Source: Xestospongia muta
Taxonomy: Eukaryota > Porifera > Demospongiae > Haplosclerida > Petrosiidae
Length of the DNA: 64,000 nucleotides
Direction of reading: 5' to 3'
NCBI GenBank assembly: GCA_963693285.1
Contig: OY848919.1
Location: 12,795,639 to 12,859,638 of the forward strand
This document shows positions 1 through 12,300 of this stretch, one piece after another. Under the pieces are notes generated by a model. That model saw only the letters and a list, made by a program, of their open reading frames with translations. It had not been told where the DNA came from and ran no database searches. Numbering within the stretch: position 1 is the first letter of the stretch; every line of letters begins with the position of its first letter. Position numbers and translations under genes: made by a program.

Positions 1-203
1 GCAAGTATATATCCATTTTGTATTTTATTTATCCATTTAATTTATTAAGCATCCATTTTTATAATTATTGTAGCTATTATGAATCCCTAGTATTAATTAT
101 CTATCTATTTATTCTGTATGATATATCCATTTTTTGTCACACATCCATATGATAAAATGTCCATCCATAATACAATAAGTCATTTATCCATTTTGTTTTA
201 TAG

Positions 204-3200
204 GTATGGATTACGGCAATAGACCAATGTATCAGCAACATCCTATGATGGGAGGTGGTGGAGTACCTCTTAGACAACCTCAACCATATCCTCTTCCCCC
301 TTCTCAAACGTAAGCCCCTATCATTAATTATAATAATATTTTATTATTAATATTCTATCTGTTTAGTGGTGTAGTACCTAGAAATTGGCATTCTGAGGTC
401 AACTCTGATTTACGAAATCACCTTATTAAAAAATTGTAAGCTGATAGACAGATAGAATGATGGATGAATTAGTGGATATACAATGGAGTCATTACATGAT
501 ATATTGTCTAGGGTTGAAGCTATTTATCCAGTGCCTGAAAGTCAAGTACCAGTTGATAATCGAGTCGCTAGTCTTTATCAGTATGCTGTACGTGTAGAAA
601 GATCAATGTTTGAGACAGCTAATAGCAGAGTATGACCACATAATCACATATATATGTATATATTATTAATATATGTGATATATAGGAGGACTATTATCAG
701 AAATTAGCTGAAAGAATTTATAGGATCAGGAAAGAACTAGACGAGAAACGTAAGAACAGAAGAAATGGTGAGAAAAATGGATAAATAAAAGGATGGATAA
801 ATAAATATATGATGAATTTATGGAGAGACTGGTGACATAATAGATTATCATCTCATGAATTATTACTATATCTGGACAACCGCCTCTAGCTGCTCTTCCA
901 GCTGATGTTAAAACTGATCCCGATACTAAAATGGACTCTGTTCCTTCACTTTATGATATTAAACAGGAGTCAATGGAGACGTCCTCTCATAATCCTTCGG
1001 CTAGTGTGTCACAATCACCTCAGTCAGGTAGTAGATTGTCATGTGATATAATATTGTTGTTATGTGATTGTTTTATGATCTATTGCAGTTATCATATGCT
1101 AATCATGTGATATAATACTGTTGTCATGTGATTGTTTTGTGATGTAACACAGTTGTCATATGTTAATCATGTGATTTAATACAGTTGTCATGTGATTGTG
1201 TGTGATTTAATGTGATTATCATGTGATATAATACAATCGTCATGTAATAATCTTTTCTGTAGTTTCAGGTATTAAGGATTCCTCTGTTCGAAGGGAGAGT
1301 ATTACTGAAGTCCCACCTGCTATATCATCACCTTTGCTAATTTCAGAAGAACCTTCTCAAACAAAGCCCAGTCACAAAGTTAAACCAGACCCTAATTTAA
1401 TTAAGGTAATTAATAACAGGAGCATCTAATTAATATTCATTAATGATAGGAGTCCCCTCATAATGTACTTTATATTAAAATAGGTCTTTACAGCAGAGGA
1501 AATAGAGGTGGCATTACGTCCAGTGTTTAATGCTGTATGGTTTCAAGATCCTGAAGCTTATCCATTTCATAAACCTGTAGATCCTTATGCTCTAGGAATT
1601 CCTGTAAGTGTGTGTCCATTAAATGTTATTTGTCCATTTATGCAGTATGTATGTCCATACATATACTCATGATCATTCATTCATATTATATAGCAATATA
1701 TTCATTACTCTTTTTTATTCATCCATTTTAATAACTATTTATCCATTATAGGACTACTTTGAAATTATCAAAAACCCTATTGATCTTTCAATAATTGACA
1801 ACAGATTAAAATTGGGAGAATATACCACACCTTGGGAGGTGGGCATTAATTAGAACAACCAACTTTTTTACGTGTTTGTAAATTAACAATAATTAGTGGT
1901 AATTACACCAATTTTACTCTAATTCTCTCCTACACTAGTTCTGTAATGACATGATGTTAATGTTTGATAATGCATGGACTTACAATAAGAAAACATCGCG
2001 AGTCTACAAGTTTTGCTCAAAGTTAGCGGAAGTCTTCAACGAACATATTGATGATGCAATGAAAAGACTTGGATATTGTTGTGGACAAAAGGTAATAGAC
2101 CACACCCCTTTAATTACTTATTACTTTCACTTTTACTTTGTAAAATGACCCTGTAATAATTATGTTATAATGAGTTAATTGTCTCTTTTTTGTAGCACAT
2201 ATTCCATCCTCAAGTATTGTATTGTTATGGTAAACTTTGTCCTATACCACGTGATTCACCTTATTATGGATACCAGAGCAAGTAAGACTGAGACCTATAC
2301 TAGTATGAGTCTGAGACTAAGTATATATGACCTTATTGGTATGAGTCTGAGACTAATGTGAAACTAAGATCTGTGTTACCCAGTATGAGAATGAGACTAG
2401 GAGATATTAGAGTGTATTTCAAACTAAGACTTGAAATTTGATGTACAGTTATATTTATAAGAATATGTTAGTTTGAGTTTGAGACTTGGATTAGGTCTGA
2501 GTCTAAGATTAGGTTTCAGTCTTTCATATTTCCTTTAGTCGTTATGTCTACTGTACAAAATGTTTCCAAGAAATCCCTGGAGAATGCATTGCTGTTAATG
2601 ATGAAGGAGCCAACCTGAACTCTATACCCAAAGGAGCTTTTAAAAAAATGAAAAATGACTCTGATGGAGTTGAGCCGTAAGTCACATGACTATCACAAAT
2701 TATCACATGATCTTTTTTGATATAGGTTTATTGAGTGTATTCATTGTAAGAGACAGTTTCATAAGATATGTGTATTGTACCATGAAGCTATATGGTCAGA
2801 AGGATATCAATGTGATAACTGCTTAAGAGCTCTGCTAAGTAAAAGGAGAGAGAATAAATTTGTGGCCAAACGTAAGAATGAAGGAATGGATGGACATAGA
2901 AACAAATGGACAGATGGATTATAAAATGGATGCATAAAATAAATCGAATGGATGGATAGATGGCAACATGGATGTATAAAAATTGTAAATAGATATATGA
3001 CTTGTTAAAAATCACAGTCTATGTTTTATTCCATATGCTCTGATAGGTTTACCACCCACCAAACTTGGTAGTTTTCTAGAAGAACGTGTAAACACATTCC
3101 TACATAATGTCAATGCTGATGGAGCAGAGGTTACCATCAGAGTAGTTTCTTCTTCAAACAAGTTCCTTGACACCAGACTAGGTAATGTCACACCCACAAA

Positions 3201-6200
3201 GCCACACCCTTTTATTTAATATTACAGGTATGGTGGATAGATTTTCTGGTTTCCCTAACCAGTTTCCATATCGAACTAAAGTTCTCTTTGTCTTTGAGGA
3301 AATTGATGGAGTGGATGTTTGTTTCTTTGGTATGCATGTACAGGAATATGGCTCTGATTGTCCTGCCCCTAACACAAGGTAAATTTTATTAATATTCATT
3401 AGAATATTATTTAATTTGTTGTTTTTGTAGGCGTGTCTATATCTCTTATCTGGACAGTGTTCACTTTTTCCGTCCCAAACAATACCGTACTTTAGTATAT
3501 CATGAAATACTCATTGGCTACTTAGAGTTTTGCAAACAGAATGGGTAAATACTTAATTATTTATTCACCATGGCAATGTTGATTAATATATCACCATGGT
3601 GATGTTAATTAATTAGAGTTATATACCTATTTGTGTTATTATTATTTGCCACACCCTCTAGTTTCCAGACTGCCCATATATGGGCGTGTCCACCTGGTGA
3701 AGGGGATGACTATATCTTCCATTGTCATCCAATTGAACAAAAAATTCCTAAACCTAAACGTCTTGTAAAATGGTGTCAAAACATGTTGGAACGAGCAGCA
3801 CAACAAAATGTGATTCACCAGTTTCAAGACATCTTTCAATATTGTACTGAAGAAGAGATCACCATGGTAACAGAGATACCATATTTTGAAGGAGATTTTT
3901 GGCCCAATTTTATTGAGGAGACAATAAAAGAGTTGGATCAAGAAGAAGAGGAGAGGAAGGCTTGTGAAGCTTCTGGCAATGTAAGGAGAGAGAGAGCTGT
4001 TTTATAATGTGGAATTATTTTTAACCCTTTCACAGCAACAACTTGTCGGATCGAGGATAGCTGGTAAACAAAGTACAGCCAAAAATAAGAAAGGAAATAA
4101 AAAGGCAGCTACTAGAACTAAGAGTAGTAAAAAAGTTAACCCTCTCATTAGTGGAGATGATTTGACTCAAAAAATATATCAAACAATGGACAAACATAAA
4201 GAGGTAATGGATGCATGGATAATGGACAGACAGACAAGTGGATGGACAAACAGACAAATAGATTAATGGATGAACATATGTACAAAACTTTTGTCTCTTT
4301 TTTAGGTCTTTTTCGTTGTTTCCTTACAACCTCCTCAAGTATCTTCACTTCCAGCAACAACAGATCCCGATTCTCTAGTAACATGTGAATTAATGGAAGA
4401 ACGAGATGCATTTTTGAACTTAGCATGTGAGAAACACTGGGAGTTCTCATCACTACGTCGTGCTAAGTATTCTACCATGGCTATGTTGTATGAGTTACAT
4501 AACCAAGGAGATCAATTTGTCTATACTTGTAACTATTGTCACACTGATGTGGAATTCAGATGGCATTGTAAAGAATGTGATGTAAGTAAATGTACTACCA
4601 TCTGATCTGATCGGATCTGATCTTTTTATGCATCCATTTGTTATATTTATTTGTCCATATATTCAACTATGTAAAGTACTTTATGTATCCATCCTTTCAT
4701 CTATTCATCCATTACTAACACTCATGTATCCATTTATCTTATAGGATTATGATTTGTGTCAAACCTGTTATACTACAGTTGGTCATGACCATCCAATGGA
4801 GAAGCTTGGTTTTAATATGGGAGACGAAGAAAAAACATCTCAGAATACAATAGCTAATCGAGCACAGCTCTTTAAAAGACGAAATGAGTTCCTTATCCAT
4901 GCCTGCCAATGTCGAGATCACACTTGTTCTAAACCACTGTGTATCAAGATGAAACAACTACTGCGTCATGCCAGAGATTGTAAAATGAGAGCATCAGGAA
5001 AATGCAGTGCTTGCAATTTCTTTATTCGTATGTGTGCTAGCCACGCCCAGGAGTGTAAAGAGGCAAAATGTCCTGTACCAATATGTGCCACATTGAAGCA
5101 GAAAATGAGGCAGAGACGTCAGCGAGAACAAGACAGGAGTTACCAATTAGCTCAAAGAAGAATACACAAAATGAATCAATCAAATCCTTCGCCACCTACA
5201 AATGAAGAAGCTCCTATATCAGCTCCCTCACCCGCTACTCCTCATGTAGCTGCAGTTCCTACTCCTGGAAAAATGGTAGCAACAGGTTCTCCGAATCCTC
5301 GCACACCAGTCAACCCAACTACCATTCCAGCTAGCCCCGCCTCCTTGCCTAATCCATCTACTCCATTTGTTCCAGTAACACCTCAAACACCCATGACAAA
5401 ACCTGCTGAGAGTGTAGCCCCTAATATTGTAGTTCAACCAACACCAGCTCAGCAGTTCCAGCAGAGTATGGCAGAAACAACCCAGACACTTATCAATGCT
5501 CTTACATCACTAGCTCCTCAGGATAAATTCAAAGCTAAGGAATATTTACAAAAACATCCTGACTATTTACCACGTGTCATAAATACCTTGAAACATCAAC
5601 AACGTGAACAAGAAGTCTTCCAAATACAACAAGAGTTTATGGGTGCTCCTCGTGCACCCATTTATCAAAATCCTATGCCACCTCATCCAATTCCTTGTAC
5701 CAATATGATGCAGGGGGTGATGCCGCGAGAACAGGACAGGAGTTACCAATTAGCTCAGAGAAGAATACACAAAATGAATCAATCGAACCCTTCACCACCT
5801 ACAATTGAAGAAGCTCATATATCAGCTCCCTCACCTGCTACTCCTCATGTAGCTGCAGTTCCTACTCCTGGAAAAATGGTAGCAACAGGTTCTCCTAATC
5901 CTCACACACCAGTCAACCCAACTACCATCCCAGCTAGCCCCGCCTCCTTGCCTAATTTACTTAGTGGTGTAGAACAAGACAAGAGGATGGATTTATTAGA
6001 TCAACATCATCTTCATCAAGCTTTTCAAAAAAGTGGATCTATTAAAACTAGAATTACTAAAGCTGTTATACAAGGTCCAGCTAGAGCTGGTAAAACATCA
6101 GTAAAATGTCTAATTCTCTCAAAACCATACACAGGTAATATCAGTACAGGTTGTATTGAGTCTCCTCAAATTGCTGTTGGAGAATTTTCAATGAGTCGTC

Positions 6201-6319
6201 ATTGTCAACAAAGTGAATATCATTGGGAATTAGTGGATCATGAAATCATGGTTAAAAAATTTGTCAGTGAAATTAGAGATCTTCTAGTAGCTAGAGAACT
6301 AGATGACAATGAGCTATAA
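204..6319 (+). CDS. CBP/p300-like acetyltransferase, copy A (5' end outside window)
   Basis: This is a second CBP/p300 body, very close to copy C. Exons seen: 204-309, 367-435 and 512-629 and 686-767 (KIX), 890-1027, 1263-1405, 1484-1603, 1752-1838, 1939-2091 and 2196-2281 (bromodomain into RING), 2539-2676, 2726-2871 (PHD), 3047-3181, 3228-3378, 3431-3544, 3662-3980 (HAT), 4036-4203, 4306-4581 (ZZ) and 4745 onward (TAZ2, NCBD). Exons before 204 lie outside the window. Three oddities stand out. The exon equivalent to C 28733-28813 and most of the next one are deleted. The HAT motif reads VKWCQNML where copy C has VEWYRNML. The last exon does not reach the p300 C-terminus but runs in frame into a Roc GTPase and stops at TAA 6317-6319. 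Known p300 proteins acetylate histones and dock transcription factors in the nucleus; whether this copy still does is doubtful. Confidence 0.85.
5123..5956 (+). repeat. Internal duplicated p300 segment at the fusion junction
   Basis: The Pro/Ser/Thr-rich stretch after TAZ2 occurs twice in copy A, at 5123-5353 and 5726-5956, in the same frame. Between the copies lies the NCBD-like helix region ([10 protein letters not shown]) followed by a cut at MQGVMP. The second copy ends LPNLLSGVE and leads straight into Roc. Copy C has only the first segment and continues into its Gln/Met-rich tail. Confidence 0.85.
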
Positions 6320-9300
6320 CATAGTGATGATTGCCAATCTAGTGATGAAACAAGTCTCATTGTTTCTGTACCTTTATCTGTACTTTCTAAATCTTCATTT
6401 AGTCAATTTACTAGTCATAATGATTCAGTTCATCAGTCTTCTTTTAAAGATGACACACTTACAGACAATGTAACAAAGGAATTATATAATATCATGAGCA
6501 CAGCTTATAGTAAGGTGAATAAGTTAACAAATCATAAAGAATGGCTTTATTTCATTGAATGTGGAGGTCAAATACAATTTCAACAGTTAGTACAAGCATT
6601 TGTACCTTGTGCATCAGTTCTTATGTTAGTTACTAATCTAGCTGAAGATCTTTCTAATCAATCGTCCACTGACTTACAATGTGAAGATGGACGTTATTGT
6701 GTAAGTGACTATTCTCCATCTGTTGAAACACTTCTAAGGCGTCTTACACTTATGGTTACTTCAAGTGGTCATCAACAGCAATTAGTAACTAGTGGCCTTT
6801 ATGATATAATCAAGATACCAGAAAAAGCTCTTATTACTGTTGCTACCCATCGAGATGATTATGATTATAAGCAACAACAGAACAGAGAGAAAATGGAAAC
6901 TATTGAAGAGAAAGAAGAAAAACTTGCACAGATATTTCATTCTGTAGAGAACAACTTGTTGTATCGTGATATAGAAAATGAGAAGATCTTGCATGAAGTT
7001 GATGGTCGTAATGCTTCCCATGAAATCTTTGATGATCCAGTAATTAAAGAGATTCGTGCTGAATTAAGAAATCAAGCTTTGGAAGTAGATATTCCGTTAA
7101 GTTGGTATGCATTTGAAATTTTGTTGTATAAAAATGCCGACAAAGGTTGTGGGGTACTCTCATTAGATGAGTGCACAGCTATTGGTTCAGGATTAGGGTT
7201 CACAGAAGAAGAAGTACAAAGTGCTTTGAAATTTTTTCACCTTCTAAATACTATCTTGTATTATAAAGGAGTCTCCGATTTAGTGTTTGTTTTCCCTAAC
7301 AGGCTGATTGAAGTTGTCAATGAACTGGTTGTACTTGTCTGTAAAGTACAAAATAATGTTCCAATTGGTCCAGGGTCACATCATTTTAATAGAGCTGCAA
7401 AAAAGGGCATTATTTCAAAGTCTGTGTTTAGTAAATCAGAGAAAAGTTTAAAGATATCTAGATCATTTCCTAATTTTAGCTCACAGCTTCTGGATATATT
7501 TGAACATCTCCTTATAGCAACAAGAATGTCTGCAGACGAGTATTTTATGCCTGCATTATTACCACTAACAGATCCATCACAATTTAGTCCATCCAACCAT
7601 TCCTCTCTGCTCTACTACTTTAAGAATGGAGCTCCACTTGGTCTTTTTTGTGCTATGATTGTCAACCTCCTATCAACAGCGCTAACAGTCAATGTAGATG
7701 ACTGCTATATGAGTCAACTCTTGGATGACTCCTTTGATAATTCTGTTTGGTCATTTGATACTACATCAACAATGTATGCTAACATGATCACATTAGATCA
7801 CTGTGATATAAGTGAGAATGTAGTTTTTGTAGAATCAAATGATTGTTATGAGATTTACTTTAAATGTCCTGAGGACAAAGCAAGACTTGAGAAAGAACTT
7901 GACTCTATTTTATCAGACACCATTATGAAACGTCAATTAAAGAGTGAAATTCAACCCAAAAAAGCCTCTTTCTGTCCTTGTTTTCAACAACCTCGTCATG
8001 CTGCTATTTTAACATCTAGAGGAGCTTGCTGTACTAAATCTAATAAAGTTGTGACTTTACCAAAAGGTATGTACATATTTGTTATTTTATACAACCCAAA
8101 ATAGTATCTTCTAATATAGTGGTAGCATCTAAATTTGTTTTCATTACACCTAGTTGTACTAAAAATTAAAAAATGGTTTACTTAATCCTTAATATTAAAT
8201 ATCCTTTAAATTTGGCAGGTCTTAATCTTAGATGAAATGTCATAAAACCTATCTAACTATATGTAATTGATTAAAATGCTATTTGCGTGCATTACAAAAA
8301 AGCACAAGGAAAATTTTTGATAAAACATAGGTGGCTATATTGATGCCCAGTGTTGCCAGATGGTGTGATCAAAATTATGCTAGACAGTCATTCAAAAAAT
8401 GCTAAATACCCACCCAATATGCTTAAATGGATTTTTTCCAGAAATAATACTATTCTAATCAAGTTTACGTAGTTGTATAGGTTCTGTGACTTCCAAAAGC
8501 ATGCTTGGTTATACATGTAGCTTTTGTCCTTTTACATTGGATAGATGCAACTATCTGTGAATCAGGATACACAGATATAATGACATCGATAAGATGATCC
8601 ATCACAAGAAAAGAAAGGTTATGCTCAGCTAAAAGAGCTACTAATTTAATTTCAGCTTCCTTCACCTTAGCCAGGTCAGTGAACTCAGCAGTGCTAGTTG
8701 GTATTACTTGCTCAAGCGTTTAAACCAATGGATCCTTTAAGGCTTTCATATTTGTAATGTGCAGATCAGTTTTACCGTGAGCTTTAATAACAGATAGTTT
8801 TGACTGCAGATCCTTACAACACACTTTACAGAAAGCTTAATCTTGTTTACCTTGAAGCTAACCTTGGAAACAAAACTTCTCCCAGCTTTTTCTATATTTT
8901 TTGTGTATTTAGTTTTAACTTGACCTTTAGTCTTTTTGGATACCTTCATTACAAAAAGTCATCGTTTATTAGGAATAAAGTTAAGGTGCAAACATACTTT
9001 TGGTTTCTTAGATGCTGACTCAAACATACTAGTTATTTCTTCAGAGCTTGAGTCAGAAGACTCAGAACTGGTACCACTTTGTCCTCCATGTTGTCACTGA
9101 AGTTTGCAATGCAGCTGGACTTAGAGACTTAGAGTTGTTTAGTATGCATGAATATTATCATTGCTGCATTGCAGAATTAAATCCATGAATATAATTACTC
9201 AATAGCACAGATGGACATGTTTTAGACATAGTGCTAAAAAAGTTCTAAACATTTTTAAAATGTGCTAAAAAGTGCTAAATAATTTCTAGTGCTAAATTGA

Positions 9301-12300
9301 TGCTAAATTTAGCACTAATTGTGCCAATCTGGCAACGCTGTAATGATGCCAGACCACACCTCTTTCAATTTCAATTATAGTCAATAATGTACAGGCATTA
9401 CCTTTGATATGGGCACATTGAACAGTAAATAATTATTCTATATAGTCAGGTACTGCACATAATCTACCAAGAGTTGTAGGTATGTGTGCAATGTATATTA
9501 TTGCTTTTATTTGTGACCCTACTTTGAAATGTTGTTTGTTAGATTCTGACAGAGTGTCTTTAGAGCCTCAACAGTGTGTTGATGTGACTTCTGATAATAC
9601 AGGTATGTAATGTCATTATAAATTTAATGTTAATTTTGTTCATTGCTAACTCCATATTAGCCTCACTTATTATAATAATTTATACTGAGAAATATTTTAT
9701 TACTCTAGATATTACTATTGTGAACTCTGAGTTGGCTAGAGAAGCTCTAGCTCAATATACTAACAATACATTATACTCAAAAGTACTAGTTGAGCCACAG
9801 AGATCTGAACACAGTATGTTATTGAAATAATTTATTGTATCAGAGTCAAATTTCAACAGATAGAAGAAAATCTGAGAGAGTAGATTCTGATGAAGATATA
9901 CCACACCAAAAACAACAAGTTTATGATCACAGTACATCATCTGATGAAGACTCAAAGTCATCAAGTAAATATGGAAAGGAACCAGCAGGAGGTAGACATT
10001 ACACAAAGAAAGGAATACTAAGACCCACAGAACTTAAAGGTATTATAATAGCTTCTATCAACTTGTTTACTTATTTTGTTACAGGACACAAGAGACAAAG
10101 ATCAGAAGACAGTAATTCTGATGGACATCAGTCATCTAGTAAATGCAAAGCTTATTCTAAAGGATCTGATTCATCACATAGAACACAATCATTTCAAGTT
10201 GCAAGGAAAAGTGTAACTGTACAAACAGAATCAATAGAACTGTCAGTAGATAAACATGATGTGTCAGTTCAATTTAATTATCTCATCCTATCAGATGGTA
10301 CTGCTATTTTATAACTGATCCTCTTTATATTGAGTCTTTATAGATACTCTCAAAGGTGTGTGTATTGGAGGAGAGGAGATGTTCCTAATTCAAGGAGATT
10401 CTGCTCAGTTCTTCAACTGGGAACAATATGGATTGAGAATTACTGTTCTTGAAGGCACTTTATCTCCAACAGACACCTGTGAAGTTGCTGTGAGAGCACT
10501 AGTTGGTGGGCAGTTTCAATTACCTGAAGACACAGAATTAATTAGTGCTGTATACAGCATATCTGTGTCTAAACCACTTCTCAAACCAGTCATATTAGAG
10601 ATGCAACATTGTGCAGATCTAGTTACTCAAGATCATACCAGTTATTTGAGTTTTGCTAAAGCTTCTGTTAATACTGGACCTCCTTATCAGTTCAAGCTTG
10701 AAGAAGGAGGACAATTCCACACTGGTGATCAGTATGGTAGCATTTGTCTTTCACAGTTTTCCTTATGGGAAATTGTCAAGAGGTTGCTGGGATATCCTAC
10801 AAGCAGTAAATCATCTTCTGATGATAAGTTATCCTCTGTAGAACTTACTCAAGAGTTTAGAAATGAAGTCAGTCCAGCAATAGGTATACTAAATAAAACA
10901 ATATGCCATTTCATGAATTTTCTCTTTGTAAACAATTCTCTATATAGTAACAAGTTCTGGTATTGGAGACATAGACAGAACAAAGTCATTGACACCTTCT
11001 TTAACAACTGATGATAATGAGCCCAGTTCTGTAGACATATCTACATCTAGTTTAGAACATAGTCCAAAACGTCCTTACTCATCAAGTCTACCTAGTGAAC
11101 AGTCCCAGACAAAAGGTAGACTAATAGTTTTGACAATATTAATAAATGTTCCTGTAGATGTTAGCAAACCATTTATTGATAACAAATATGTAGCTCAGAT
11201 AGTATATGAGGTTAAAAGTCATGGTACTGAATGGTTAATGCACTTTATGGTTGCTAAACATCTCAATGTTTTGCTAGAGGTAAGAAAAAACATTAATAGA
11301 GTTGAATAATATAATAATATATATGTAGTATACAAAGAAATGTCTTCCAGCTGATGTTGACAAAGATGTTTACTTATCCTTCACATTTGAGAAGGATGGC
11401 TACATTGAATTGATCCTTAATGAAAAACAAGAACGTCCTTTTAATGGATGGAATATTGATCCTCATCAAGACCCAGTGGTATATAGGATATTATAGATGT
11501 ACAAGTATTGATGGGTAATTTTTATAGGTATTATATAAACGTGACGTGGACATGTTTGGTTCTCAAAACCCTCCAAGTTGTCCTTCTATACTGATCACTG
11601 TGTCTGCTATACATGGACCTGATACAGTGGCTAAAATAAAATATGGTATATCGTTGAAAAAAATCAAACCTGCTAACACAAAGATATATATTATACGATC
11701 TCTTGGTAATAGTAGAAATGGTAAGTAATCCATTATATTATATATAGTCATGTTCTTTTTAAGAAGGAGCATCAAGTATAGCATCAGCTTTTAAGAGTAC
11801 TTCTACACAAGATATAAGTAAGTGATATTTATTATCATTTATTATTAATAGCTAGTAATTTTCACATTGAATATTGTTAGTTATGTAAACACTGCAGTTA
11901 ATTGTTTGTAGATATCTGTATTGCTTCCTGTCTGTTATGTTATAAGAACTGTAACTTTTGATGTCACTACATGTAATCATCATGTCAGTGCTAAAAGGAA
12001 TCATTGTTAGACAAGAAAAGAATAGAAACAAAATGATAAAAATCATTTTTAAAGATACTGTGGCTAGATTCTAATCAGAAAAAAGCAATACATCAATGTG
12101 AAATTAATGCATTTAGGTTCCAAGGTTTAGGGTTTAGGATCTAGTGTATAATGTTAAACATTAATTAACCATCATATTATAGATGATCTGTTCTTTCTAA
12201 TACATTATTAATAGCTATATCTTTTGTCTCTATACTCTAGATGATACTCTGGACTGTGATGCAGCTAGACGAGCTTTAGTTAAATGTACCAGTGCTATTG

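Noticed and set aside
8800..9018. Plus-strand frame of 72 codons
   Set aside because: Opposite strand of the hAT transposase remnant.
11116..11157. 42-base intron in the copy A ZU5 region
   Set aside because: Not fully rejected: the stretch is open and a multiple of three, so it may be coding rather than an intron. I kept the spliced reading because donor and acceptor are both good.
12121..12140. Telomere-like ggtttagggtttagg, and its counterpart near 21,580 (ccctaaaccctaaaccc)
   Set aside because: Only two units each, inside gene units; too short for a telomeric relic.
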